Below, in pieces: positions 51,446 through 62,314 of a DNA stretch of 64,000 nucleotides. The notes beneath the pieces were generated by a model, which saw nothing but the letters and a program-made list of their open reading frames with translations, was not told the DNA's origin and did no database searches. The stretch comes from Oscheius dolichura. Taxonomy: Eukaryota > Nematoda > Chromadorea > Rhabditida > Rhabditidae. The DNA lies in the NCBI GenBank assembly GCA_932521035.1, contig OW051493.1, positions 8,556,001 through 8,620,000 of the forward strand. Direction: 5' to 3'. Made by a program: the position numbers and the translations under genes. The first letter of the stretch is position 1, and every line of letters starts with the position of its first letter.

Positions 51446-54025
51446 ATGGCATGGGATAGCGATGACGAGTGCGGTGCCGTTGATAAGGTTAGCATTTTTC
51501 ATTTTTCCTCCATTTTTCTAAATTTTTTTGCAGAGAGGACCAAAAAATGGTATTGTTATTCGACCAATATCTATAAAAGAGCACAAAAAGTTGACAGAAG
51601 CCCCTTCGGATAAGGTGGGCCGCCAAAAATTTGGTTTCAAATGGAAATCGGTTCAGTTCAGGCTGGTCTATGTGATTATCGCCCTAAATGGCATCTGTAC
51701 ACTTTTACCATGGAATATGTTTATTAATATTGCTCCTAATGTGCGTTTACATTGAATAGAATATAATTTAAAGGTGGATTTCAGTATTATGTGAATTATT
51801 GGTTCTCCCCGGGCGGGAAAGAAGATCACTTTGGAAGAACATTCATGCAGTTGCTAGGAATTGCAGCACAGTCGCCGAATTTGCTTATGGCAATAGTTAA
51901 CGCCTTAAATTTGATACGGTAAGTCTCTACAACTCCTTGGATAAAAAGGGCGCGCCGGCTTTTGGTCGTAGACGGGCGTGTCGGGTGTTTGTGCCCGTAT
52001 CTCTGTCAGTTCTCGGTCGATTTCAAAAATTGAAAGACCTAACTGGACAGCACGTCAAGGCGATTCTAACGAGCTGGGTGATAGCACAATAGCTTTAACA
52101 AAAAATCTGTAGCCCCACAAAGTTTGGCTGGGGATATGTTATGTAATGCGGCGCGCCCAGGTCTTTGCCCATGTGTGGGGAATGTGAGAAAAGATGAGGC
52201 TTTATTCGTTATATCCCCCTTTTTTCTATACAGTAATCTACTGTTTACAGAGGTCCAATATTGTGGAAAATCCGCGGCACACTCTTCTTTAGTTCCTTTT
52301 TAGTCGCCGCTGTTCTCTTCCTGGTCATTTTTACTGTTCCCTCAGAATCAGGTTGGTTTCAGCCTTCTTTTATTTATATTTTTATACATATTGGAATCTC
52401 TCTCTTTTCAGGTGAGACATGGTTTTTCTCAGTTTCATTGGCTCTTGTTGTCTGTATTCAGTTGTCTACAGGACTCTATCAGGTCTGATAATCTTGGGGG
52501 CCTTTGAGCCACTTTGACTACTATTCTGTGCCTCTTTACTAGTCACAATTTCTTTCCAAAATAGATCCAAAACTTCAGAACACGCTCTACGGCCTGACAG
52601 CCGACTTCCCTGACCAGTACACGAATGCCGTCGTCGTGGGGGATAACCTCTGCGGAATATTCATCAGCTGCATGCAGTTGATTACTACCGTCGGTACGGG
52701 ACCCTTTTTCCCCTCGAAATCTGACTATTTTTAGCTTTTCCCGAACAACCAAGGCTAGTAGCCACAATATACTTCTGTATCTGCTTGGTGGTTCTCCTCG
52801 CCAATCTTGTAATTATGTTCAACGTGGAGAAGATTGTAACCATTCTTTTTGTTTCTTTTTTACAGTAATTTGGATTTAGAAACGGTTCAAATTTTATATG
52901 GATCTTGGTCATCAGGCGAGATTAGCCGGCGGTGGGCAGAAACCAGATCTCAAACAATACTGGCTATGCTTTAAATTGGTACGTTTTTTGGCTCTATTGC
53001 ACTTTACGTCAGTGGAATATTTTTCTCGCATTTGTACCCGTTTCTTGAGAATTTCTCGGTCATTTCGAGAAATTCAAAGAGTATCTTGGAGCTGAGATCA
53101 AGGCGGTTCTAATTTACCCACGTAGAAAACGTTCTATAAGAGTTATTGAGTTAAAACTTAGTTCATTCGAACCGGCTCGATCTCCTCTCCACGGTAGTAC
53201 TTGAATTTCTGAAAATGAATGACAGAACCCCGAGTTACAGCTGCAAACGCACCGGAAAGTTCCTATGGACCGTATCCCGTTATTTTGTCTCTTTTCCGTT
53301 TTTTAAAATCCAATCCAAGCCGGGAAAACCTGTATTCCCTCTTTTTTCAGTGCTGGCCTCAATTTCTCGCGGTCTTCCTCGTTTTCTTCGTCTCTCTAGC
53401 CATTTTCCCGGCTGTTCTCGTCGATATCAAACCGCTCCATCATTTTACCGGAAGAATGGGTAATTTCTTTCCCCTATTTTCTCTCCAGCGGCCATTTTCA
53501 GGTGAAATCTACTACGGGCTTACTGTATTCTTGAATTTCAATTTCTTTGCAGCTGTAGGGAATCTCACTGCAGTTTTTATCCAATTCGTAAGTTTTCGCC
53601 CCTTTTCAAGAGGTAAAATTTCCAGCCGTCGCCCAGATTCCTGCTGATCCCTGTCGCTTTGAGGATCCTACTCATTCCCTACTTTATGTTGTGTAATTTT
53701 AACATTGATAGACGAGTAATGGGCGTCGTCTTCAAGAGTGCCTGGTTCTTTATATTGGGAAATACTCTGCTGGCCTTTACTTCGGGTTATTTCAGTTCCC
53801 TCTCTATGATGTACGCCCCAGCGTGAGTTTTTAAGGAAATTAACAAAGGAGCTATATAAATTCGTCCCGGGACCTTAAAATATTGAAAATTTCAGATCTG
53901 CTCCTCCATATCTCCAAAAAACAGCGGGGCAAGTCTCCGCCCTGTGCTTGGTTGCCGGCGTAGTGGCCGGAGTGGCCTTCTCCCCGTTGATTACCACAAT
54001 GGTTGAACATATCGCAATATTTTGA
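51446..54025 (+). CDS. ent: Equilibrative nucleoside transporter
   Basis: About twelve exons run from ATG 51446 (MAWDSDDECGAVDK) to TGA 54023-54025. Family stretches: ICTLLPWNMFINIAPNYYV, QNTLYGLTADFPDQYTNAVV, GIFISCMQLITTV, KFYMDLGHQ before a cytosolic loop, then FPAVLVDIKP, LNFNFFAAVGNL, RILLIPYFMLCNF and GYFSSLSMMYAP. Eleven membrane helices are expected for the SLC29 family. These proteins carry nucleosides across membranes down their gradient. Two family-2 repeats lie in introns. Confidence 0.93.
51943..52172 (+). repeat. Repeat family 2, copy in an ent intron
   Basis: It runs from GGGCGCGCCGGCTTTTGGTC to GATATGTTATGTAATGCGGC. Confidence 0.85.
53010..53120 (+). repeat. Repeat family 2, degenerate copy in an ent intron
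   Basis: Short matches: TTCTCGGTCATTTC, GAAATTCAAAGAG and GATCAAGGCGGTTCTAAT. Confidence 0.5.
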
Positions 54026-54563
54026 TAAGTATCATATATGTTTTTGTACGTTGCTCAATTTGCTGACTACTGATAAAGCTTTAATACTTTGGTAGAAAAT
54101 TGAACGAAAGGCAGAGTGGCAAGAGAGGACTCGGTCACCTATTTACACAATATTGTTCCCTTATAACTCGCCTTTTTAGTGGCCTAGATCCTTAACAATG
54201 TATTGTATATTGTAAACAAATTGATTTGACCATAAAATCGCGAAAAAAATCCACTCTGAAAACTCGATTTTCTGTATTTCGCAATTCTTTCGTGGTGGGA
54301 CCCAAACGACTTGTGGAAAGCTTTTCTTATCCTATGTGTATTCCGTACACAAAGTACCACAGAAACGTTTTCCCCTACGTCTATAAAGGGCATTTTCTTC
54401 TTGAGTCTTACAGAAATCTCGTGTTATCTCTTCTTCGTTCAATCGAACAGAATTCTATCTATCAACATTGAATAAATTGATGGAAAGAAGTTGAACTAGG
54501 AACAAGTAACAACTATAAGAAGACGCAGAGAGTAGCCAAGTTTATTCTCAAAGATTTCTTGTC
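54026..54563. other. Convergent intergenic region
   Basis: Between the 3' ends of the transporter and the PTP gene; no gene seen. Confidence 0.5.
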
Positions 54564-55757
54564 TCAATCTTTGGAGCCCTTCGTGCCGCCGCCGTCCGCC
54601 TTGGCTGGGTCGATCTTCTTCTTGAGCTTCTCATTGATCTGGCGGATGAACTGGTCGTCGAAGCCCTCGTACTTCTTGATCTTGGCCTTGATGTAGTTGA
54701 AGACGAGCTGCACCGGGAAGACGTACGTCATGTGGTAGCAGAGGCTGTGAGCTCGCTGCCTTCTCAACTGGATGGCCACGTCCAGCAGCCGGGTCTTGAC
54801 TCCCTTGAAGAGGCGCGTCAGGGTCGCATCGATGGCCGCGTACATGGCCGCCCGGCCGGCTCCCTCGGTGCTAACGACCGTCAGGGGGCCACCCTCGTTC
54901 GCCCGGACCTGGGTACGCAGGTTGATGAGGGCCCTGTGCGAGGCCACGTAGGTGTTGCGATTCCAGGCCGTGTAGTGGTAGAGGGTCGTCACCAGCGAGT
55001 TGGAGCAGCCGTTCGGCAGCACCTCGATCGTGTAGACCGTCGTCGCGCTGTTCGTGTCAACGCGCTTGTTGTTCACGAACATCCGCCCGTAGTATTTGTA
55101 GGTGCCGGCGTCCATGGGCCAGAAACACGGGCTCGACTCCTTGCCGTCCTCGTAGTGGGTGCTCGTGACGACGATGCTGGCCGACTGCTCCTGAAATATC
55201 ATCCGCCAGAAGTCTTCCACCGTATTAGGCAGCGGCGTCTGCCCGAGGATGTATTCCCGCTCCACGTGGTCCAGCTTGACTCGGCTCGCGTGGATGAAGT
55301 CGTTGCCGCCGGTTTCGCCCTCCTCCGGCTTCAAGACGAGCCGGGTCGCGTCCAGGCAGGGCACGGTGCCGCGGCGTCGGTCATTCTCCTGACAGCACCG
55401 CAGGTGTTCGGCCTCCTCGGGCTGCAACTTCTGCAGCTGCTCGTACTCCTCCAGGATCCTGTCCGTGTTGATGTGGTGGCTGATAAAGTCCTGGCAGGCC
55501 GCGTCCACCTCCGGCGACACACTGTCCATCGTGGCCCGCTGTGTCCGAGCCCTCGTCAACGACTTCTTCGGCGTCACTTGCGGAGTGCTGGTGCTGTCCT
55601 CTTCCGGGGCCACCGGCACCGCCGTCCTCACTCTCCGCACTGCCGGAGCATTGCTCGACTTTTCCTCCTTCACGTCCTCTTGTGAGCGGCGACCCTTCGC
55701 CTGCGCAGCTGTCGGCCTCTTCGATCGTCTCTTTAACTTCTTAAAAATATTCGACAT
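54564..55757 (-). CDS. Intronless protein-tyrosine-phosphatase-like pseudophosphatase
   Basis: One uninterrupted frame from ATG 55757, 397 aa. A Lys/Arg/Ser-rich N-terminus of about 90 residues precedes a nematode-type PTP domain: NDFIHASRVKLD, YILGQTPLPNTVEDFWRMIF, CFWPMDAGTYKYYG and a C-terminal helix region. The active site is broken. The signature HCxxGxxR reads VVSTEGAGR, so the catalytic Cys is Ser296 (Arg302 is kept). The WPD loop reads WNR (265-267), so the general acid is lost. The gene has no intron and is visibly GC-rich, unlike its neighbours, which suggests a retrocopy or a germline-expressed gene. Nematodes have many sperm-enriched PTPs; substrate trapping or binding is the likely role. 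Confidence 0.88.
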   Translation of the reverse strand: MSNIFKKLKRRSKRPTAAQAKGRRSQEDVKEEKSSNAPAVRRVRTAVPVAPEEDSTSTPQVTPKKSLTRARTQRATMDSVSPEVDAACQDFISHHINTDRILEEYEQLQKLQPEEAEHLRCCQENDRRRGTVPCLDATRLVLKPEEGETGGNDFIHASRVKLDHVEREYILGQTPLPNTVEDFWRMIFQEQSASIVVTSTHYEDGKESSPCFWPMDAGTYKYYGRMFVNNKRVDTNSATTVYTIEVLPNGCSNSLVTTLYHYTAWNRNTYVASHRALINLRTQVRANEGGPLTVVSTEGAGRAAMYAAIDATLTRLFKGVKTRLLDVAIQLRRQRAHSLCYHMTYVFPVQLVFNYIKAKIKKYEGFDDQFIRQINEKLKKKIDPAKADGGGTKGSKD

Positions 55758-56104
55758 CACAGCCAGCCGTCGAAGCGAGCAGACGAAAGAACAATGCGAC
55801 TGGGAAGTTGGAAGGCCACTGGCTGGGATATTATTCCCGTAGACAGATTTAGTCCAGAAAAGGACGGTCAAATACCAGTTTACCAGAGTCGAAAAGAGTT
55901 GTCCTCGGCGGGGGTCGAACCCGTGACGTCTTACTGGCTCGCGCCACAACGCATTGCACCATTTAGACGATGAACACCAGGATCAGAAGCTCGTGTCACA
56001 TGCTCCAAGAGTAGTAGTCCATTATCCTGCCCCCTCCCCCATTTTCCCGCGTAATTCCCCTCAAGAAAACAGTCACGTCACATGTTTTTATGCTATCTAT
56101 AGGA
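55758..56104. other. Intergenic region with a tRNA-like stretch
   Basis: No protein gene. The tRNA-like sequence is listed separately. Confidence 0.5.
55901..55968 (-). tRNA. tRNA-like remnant (RNA polymerase III boxes present)
   Basis: On the minus strand TGGTGCAATGCG fits an A box and GGGTTCGACCCC fits a B box with a T arm (one outer mismatch). The acceptor ends pair poorly and I cannot fold an anticodon arm, so this looks like a tRNA pseudogene or tRNA-derived repeat. Confidence 0.3.
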
Positions 56105-59100
56105 TCAACTTTTGGTTTTTTCTGTTTGTTGCTTGCCGACGACGCTGTGACCACTGTTTCCCGCGGTTACTGCTGTCTTTTTTGTCGCCTCTGTGCGTGC
56201 CGCCGTCGGCTGTGACGGCTGTTCTTCCGGTGACAGATCCCTCGGAGTCACTTCTGCTCTATAATCCATGCCGGTTATCCTCTCCACATCGCTTCTGTCC
56301 ATTTCGCCTCGTTTTGTCGTGCTCAGGTCCAGATTCTCCTCTTCCGCTTCACCATGCTTGTAGCCGTTATAAGGGAAAGCAAAAATAGCAACGACAAAGA
56401 TGAATCCGCCAATTATGAACAGAATTATCGTCAACTTTTCATCTCTGAAAATTAATGCTTTTTCTCATCGTTTTTTTCAGTTTTTTGGGCTTTTTTGGGC
56501 TTCGTAGTAACCGTTTGGAAGCCAATTGGGGATCAAAAATTCCGGAGAAATGCTTCAAGCAGGCGCCATAACCGCTGAACCTCTTGGGAGCGTCGCGCGG
56601 GAGTTTCGTCGGCTGGAAAGACAAGATTTACTGTTGGGATGGATTTCAACGACTTTCTGGGAACCTCCAGAACTCCTAATTTTTACAAACCCCATGGAAT
56701 ATGGCCTCTGGATTGCTTGGAAGACTCTTCTATCGGTTTTCAACCCGCTCCCTAAATCTGGTTCAAAGGTGTCACAATAATTTTCTGGGCCATTTTTGAT
56801 CTCCAAAAGGTTTCTTTTCCGAGGAAATCAGGCTAGATCCAATTTCGGATTGGTTACCCTTTTCCGGCCGTTTGCTCCAAAACGACGAGTTATTTCCCAG
56901 AAAATCGACCTTCCCAGCGTTGGACGCTTACAAACGGCCAGTAAAGCTGTTGCAATATGGTATAAGGCACAAAATTGGATAGAATGAAACAAAACATACT
57001 CAGTAAGACTGAAAGAGGAGGCGGTAGTCGCTTGCTCGCTCTTCGGGATCAGAAATATATAGTCTTCCGGTTCTAATGGGTCCTCTAGTTTCACCTTTCC
57101 AGCTGTCGTCGTTCTTGGTGTTGCTCTCGGTGTTGTTCCTGGTTCAGAGACAGTGGCTGTTGTGTCGGTAACCGTTGCCGTTGTGGTTGGCGGGGGAATC
57201 GTTGTACACGGGCCGCCACTTCCTTCCACTTTATGCCCATACAAACTCGTAAAGTTGCACAATTTAGTGACTGCAAATAGACCACATAAAACCCCGTAAA
57301 ATGGTAAAACGTACAAATCTTTCCAGTAATATTTGTATTCTTTAGAAAGTGAAGTTTCTCTTCGGGAAGATAAGCCAAGAAAATATTCCCGATAACCTTT
57401 TTAAGGCTCGCGGTAACGTCTCCTCTGGTGCCGGAGGCAAAAGCCAGGGTGCCATACACATAACCGCATATATTCAACTGGGATAAATCGGTAATTACCC
57501 CGGGAAAAATGCATTCTAAACATTAAATTTATAAAGGGAAAATAGTATAAAACCTCCAAATTCTTGGATTTCTTTCGTTAGGCTTGGATCCATTGCCAAC
57601 GTTCGTAACTGCTTTAATATTCCTTCAGCCAGATTAGGATTTCCTCTGATTATAAGGTTCACTGGTTTGAGGATTTCAGGCGTAATGTTAATCGTTTTCA
57701 GCATTGGGTTCTGGCTGATTTTCAGCGTTGCAACTTGGCCAGCGGGGCCAGAGACCGTCTTCAGCATATAAAAATTAATTGACCCCAAATGAGCATTATT
57801 TGAGATTACAATGTCTGAAAATGGAGGTTATTCTGGTAGAATACAAGCCAATGGGGTTGTAGATAACAACCGCTAGGATCGAATCTGCCCGGATATGAGA
57901 CATCATCAAAACACCCAATTTCGGGAGCGCCCCATTTTAGACGTAGACGGAGTGGCGGCAGCTTGTGCCCGTATCTCGGACATTTCTTGGTCGATTTCAA
58001 AAATTCAAAGGCCTAGTTGGAGAGCACGTCAAAGCGATTCTAATGAACCCGGTAGCATCTTAACCACCCCCAATCTGCAGCCACACCAACTTTGACAAGG
58101 GGGGAGGGATAGCTACGGAACACAACGCGTCTACTCGAGTAAGATTTGGATCGAACATTTTTGGAGAATTCGGATCCGGAGTGGATACCTTTGGGAGAAA
58201 TGGAGCCCGATCCCAACTGCAAAAATCTGTTAGCTAGCTCCTACTGTAGAGTCCCCAAAAGGGATCCGGGAGACAGGGGTCTCGCTATTTTGGAGCTACG
58301 GTGTTGCTTGGGAGTGTTGACCAGTTCCAAACCCCTTGAAAGTAGGAAAAAAACATTTGACGAACCTGTAGCAGTTATGACGTCTAGCCGAGGAAAATAG
58401 CAAGTAACCAGGGCGTCGTTGCCGCTGATTTCAAATTTGCCGACATCTTCAATCTTTGTAATTTGTGGGACGTCAATTTTTTGCAGTTTGGTATTGTTGC
58501 TAATTTGGAGAAATGCGAGTCCTTTAATTTCTTGAAGATACTTCAGATAGATCGATTCCAAGCGTGGACTATTATTAACCACGAATTTCCCTTGCGGCTG
58601 TACAACATACAACGGCCAGTGATGGGTCACGTTCAGTAAGATTACAGCCAAATCACGATTATTCTCAAATGTTATACTGCCAATGATATGTCCACCCTTG
58701 GGAATCAGAAGAAATGAGAAGAGGTCCGGATTATTTTCAATATTCAGATCAGCAATATACAGTGCGTCTTCAACCCTGACATCGACATATCGCAGATTGG
58801 TATTGTTAGCAATAGACAGACCTGAAAATGACAATTATTACAAGATAGAATCATCTTTGAAGGGGTTGGCCAGTAATTCGCCGTTTTTGTCCGGAAACCC
58901 CCCGCATCATTGGCTCTAAAGCCGGCTAGAGCCCGGCTCGGTATCAGTCTAATGGGTAGCCGGAGTTGGCATCAAAGAGCTCATTGATAGTTACGAATTC
59001 TTTTCTCTCTTTTGGGGCGAGGTGGACCCCAGTAAGTCTCCAAGCCACCGCGTCAGCCTGTCCCAGACCCGGATCGCGACGCGTAGGTGTGAGGCGCGGC

Positions 59101-60104
59101 AAGCGGTGGCCTGGACTCCAATGGGGGGTTTTCCGCGGGTGCCTTGAAGTTGTATTGAATAGGTCAAGAAAGGACTGTACGAGGTAGGGGCTGTCACCAA
59201 ATCCGGGCCCAGCGATCTTGAGAAGGATAAACCTCGAGGTTTAGCACCTACAAGATCGAAACCCTGGTGCCGGCCTCGGCGCCCAATAGAAATTGATCCA
59301 TTTTTGTGGTCGAAATTAGGTTTTGATCGGGCCCAGGAACCCCTCCAAGTTGTCGACCAGGTCCGATCCGACCTGTAGATTTCAGGCTCGGTGTTTTCGA
59401 CCTGGATCTGCATGGACCTGAAGCCGGTGACAGCGTATGAGGGGGCCGCCCCCAAGCTCCAGCCCTTGGGCAGTCGCTACCGGGTCTGTCCTCCAACCCC
59501 CTCACAATATTATGGACTACGTGAAGATTTCAGCTTGTTTAGATTGATCTGCTACCATAAACTTACCTCCGCCATTGGAAAAATTAAGAAGATGTGGTAT
59601 ATCGACCTCTCCTATTTCCGAATTGCCCTGGATGACTAGAGCCACGCTTTCAATATTTTTCAGTTTACCAGTAAACGATTTGAATTCTGCACTTCGTTCT
59701 TTGCTGATTTTCTCTATGTCTAGGTTAAATCCTGATGAAGACTTGATGTTCTCGCAGTTTCGAAAGACACTATCTAGAGCATCTGTAGGCTTCAATTCGT
59801 TGCCTAAAATATCCGTTCAAATAAGTAGAATGGCGGAAAAAACATACAATTCGGTTCATTTTGTCTGACGGCTCGGTTTCCAGGTTTTACAGGTTCGTCT
59901 TGAGAAGTTAGGAAGGTCTTGGGGAGATCCGAAAAGGGAAAGGCAGCGGCTGGTTGGACTGGCCAAGGCGCGAGAAAGATACAGAAAAGTAGCAGATGTA
60001 TCACTAAAAACAGAGAAAGTCACAGGGAGATCAAATGGAACCGACTGCTCATGGCTATGACGATAAAGCAAATGGTTGGTTTTTTGATCTCCAAAATGAT
60101 TCAT
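56105..60104 (-). CDS. irld: Receptor-L-domain single-pass membrane protein (IRLD-like)
   Basis: About eight exons, in phase, from ATG 60104 to the stop at 56105, roughly 670 aa. The N-terminus has a hydrophobic leader (LIHLLLFCIFLAPWP), then repeats typical of insulin/EGF-receptor L domains: LVIQGNSEIGEVDIP, LSIANNTNLRYVDV, LNIENNPDLFSFLL, LQISNNTKLQKIDV, LKISQNPMLKTI and LIIRGNPNLAEG. A Thr/Pro-rich stalk (TTTATVTDTTATV) leads to a membrane helix ILFIIGGFIFVVAIFAF and a charged tail without a kinase. Worm IRLD proteins have such L domains and may bind or buffer insulin-like ligands; that is family-based inference. The first-exon choice (43 nt, then a 59 nt intron) is less certain. Large introns near 58 and 59 kb carry repeats. 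Confidence 0.85.
57910..58105 (+). repeat. Repeat family 2, copy in an irld-like intron
   Basis: Landmarks are ACCCAATTTCGGGAGCGCCC, CGTATCTCGGACATTTCTTG and GAGAGCACGTCAAAGCGATT. Confidence 0.8.
58930..59510. repeat. GC-rich inserted block in an irld-like intron
   Basis: This part of the intron is much GC-richer than its surroundings. It matches none of the other repeats here and has no supported coding function. Confidence 0.35.
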
Positions 60105-60551
60105 TTCGCTTCTGACGCATAATATCAGGTTGAGACGTGAAGCCTGAAACAAACTTTGCTTTTGATTAAAAGCTCTTATATAACCGGAACTTTTTTCGGA
60201 CTCACTATTGGAGCTCGCCAAGAAGAAACGCGCCCTGGGAGCGTGTGAGGCTGGGAGCGTGGGGAAATTTGTAAGTTTGCAGATTTTGCAGCTTTTTGCA
60301 GGGGAACAGACTATTTTGGTGAGCTTTCAAGGGTTGTTGAAATGTATGACAGCGAGAAATCCCCGTTGAACGGTGAAAAATATCGGTTTACGGTCTTGTC
60401 TTCCCACTTTTTTAGCCTGACCGTCCATTTTGGTCAAAGCTGGTCAAATCCACTAATCTTTTTCCAGATCCTCATTTGAATATTGGGTCTGAACCATCGT
60501 GTCACCTTTTAGTCGAACTACAGTCATTCATCTCCCAGACAGCGGTACCAG
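60105..60551. other. Divergent intergenic region
   Basis: Shared upstream region of the irld-like and PP1-like genes. A TATATAA-like string lies near 60178 on the side of the minus-strand gene. No gene. Confidence 0.4.
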
Positions 60552-61881
60552 ATGGCTGAACTCGACCTGGACAACTTGGCCGCCCGTCTTTTGAATGTTG
60601 GCAGTGTTGGCGGACGGCTGACCGCTTCAGTAAACGAGCAGGAGCTCCAAACGCTGTGCTTCAAGGCCAAGCAGATCTTCTCGGCCCAGGCGTCTCTGAT
60701 GGAAATCCAACCGCCCGTAATCGTTTGCGGTGATATTCATGGCCAATATTCTGACCTGCTGCGCATCTTCGACAAGAACGGCTTCCCGCCCGAGGTCAAC
60801 TACCTCTTCCTCGGCGACTATGTGGATCGCGGGCGCCAGAATATCGAAACCATCTGTCTGATGTTCTGCCTGAAGATCAAGTACCCGGAGAACTTTTTCA
60901 TGCTGCGCGGCAATCACGAGTGCCCGGCCATCAACCGTGTCTACGGCTTCTACGACGAGTGCAATCGCCGTTTCAAGAGCACCCGTCTCTGGGCTGCGTT
61001 CCAGGTCCTCTGATTATTTTAACGAATTTGCCGCTTCTTTCTACCCCAGGCGCCATTTTAAAAAGTCATTTTACCGCGAGATGCGCGCGCACTGCCGGCA
61101 TTCGGGCGCCCGCGCCATTTGACCGTTGGAGCTCATTTTTCCGTATTTTGGCATCCTCAACTAAAACGGATGGATGGTGCCTGACCAGAAAATGATGGCG
61201 CATCTTTTGACACTCCTCGTTGTGGGACCCAAGTCGTTCGCCCGCTTTGCCAGGCATAACGTACGCGCATCCGTCTTTGCGCTCGAAAATGAAGAACAAC
61301 CGACCCCAACCGCCAGTCACGGTGGAAATTAATCCCTTTAACTGGTATAGAATAGGGTTTTCTTCGGAGGTTTCACCAAAATTAACAACAAGTGAATGTT
61401 TTAGGACGCTTTCAACTGGATGCCCCTGTGCGGTCTGATCGGCGGCCGTATCCTCTGCATGCATGGCGGCCTCTCGCCCCACTTGCAGAGCCTCGACCAG
61501 CTGAGACAGCTGCCCCGCCCCCAGGACCCTCCCAACCCGTCGATGGGCATCGACCTGCTCTGGGCCGACCCCGACCAATGGGTCAAAGGATGGCAGGCCA
61601 ATACCCGCGGAGTCAGCTACGTCTTTGGACAGGATGTGGTGATGGATTCGTGTTCCAAGCTCGACTTGGATCTGATTGCTCGAGCCCATCAAGTGGTCCA
61701 GGATGGATATGAGTTCTTCGCCAGCAAGAAGATGGTGACAATCTTCTCGGCCCCGCACTACTGTGGACAATTCGACAACTCGGCCGCCACGATGTCCGTC
61801 AACGAAGAGCTCATCTGCAACTTCCACATGTACCGTCCGACGACGAAGGCCGCTCGTCTCGCTCAACAACCCGCTTCATAA
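60552..61881 (+). CDS. gsp: Protein phosphatase 1 catalytic-subunit paralogue
   Basis: There are two exons, 60552-61004 and 61405-61881, giving 309 aa. All PPP-family metal and catalytic motifs are intact: [49 protein letters not shown] and [11 protein letters not shown]. It is more divergent than the ubiquitous PP1 (for example [14 protein letters not shown] and [12 protein letters not shown]) and lacks the long C-terminal tail. This fits the worm PP1 paralogues expressed in sperm, but tissue is inference. The enzyme should remove phosphate from Ser/Thr. It starts 447 bp from the divergent irld-like gene. Confidence 0.94.
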
Positions 61882-62314
61882 ATCTCCAGAGGAATAAAAA
61901 TAGAGATTTCTCGGGGCTATCTGTTGTCTTTTTGTTGTTTCTTTCTACTTTCGCGTCTTGTCTTCTTTTCCTTTCTTGTAGTCTTTCTGTTTCTTGGTGT
62001 TCCTTGCTGTCTTCCTGCCTTTGAAAGTAGCCGTCCCGCCCAGTCCTGGTACCCGTTGTCCCCATGTCAAACTGATTCAGATGAGCAGAAAATCTGTATA
62101 CATAGAATTGTTCACAAATTCTCATAGGCATTATTTCCGGAAATAGATTATTTATATTAGTAAAACACAATTCAAAAGACTCGCAGTCTGACCAGTATTA
62201 GTAATTGCTATAGGCACTTGGGGGTCAAATGGATGAAGAAGGAAGGGGGCTGCTCTTGGAGCTTGGGGAAAATATTCTTCTAGGCTAAATTTTACGGCGT
62301 TTCTTATGAAAGCA
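61882..62314. other. Convergent intergenic region
   Basis: Between the 3' ends of the PP1-like and MLT-10-like genes; no gene seen. Confidence 0.5.
61893..61898 (+). terminator. Poly(A) signal of the PP1-like gene
   Basis: AATAAA begins 12 nt after the stop codon. Confidence 0.6.

Noticed and set aside
54732-55685. Long plus-strand ORF (317 codons) opposite the PTP-like gene
   Set aside because: It is the antisense shadow of a GC-rich coding exon; its peptide is Arg/Val/Gly/His-biased without any domain.
61066-61869. Minus-strand ORF of 267 codons across the PP1-like gene
   Set aside because: Antisense shadow of exon 2 and the intron of an unambiguous PP1 gene.
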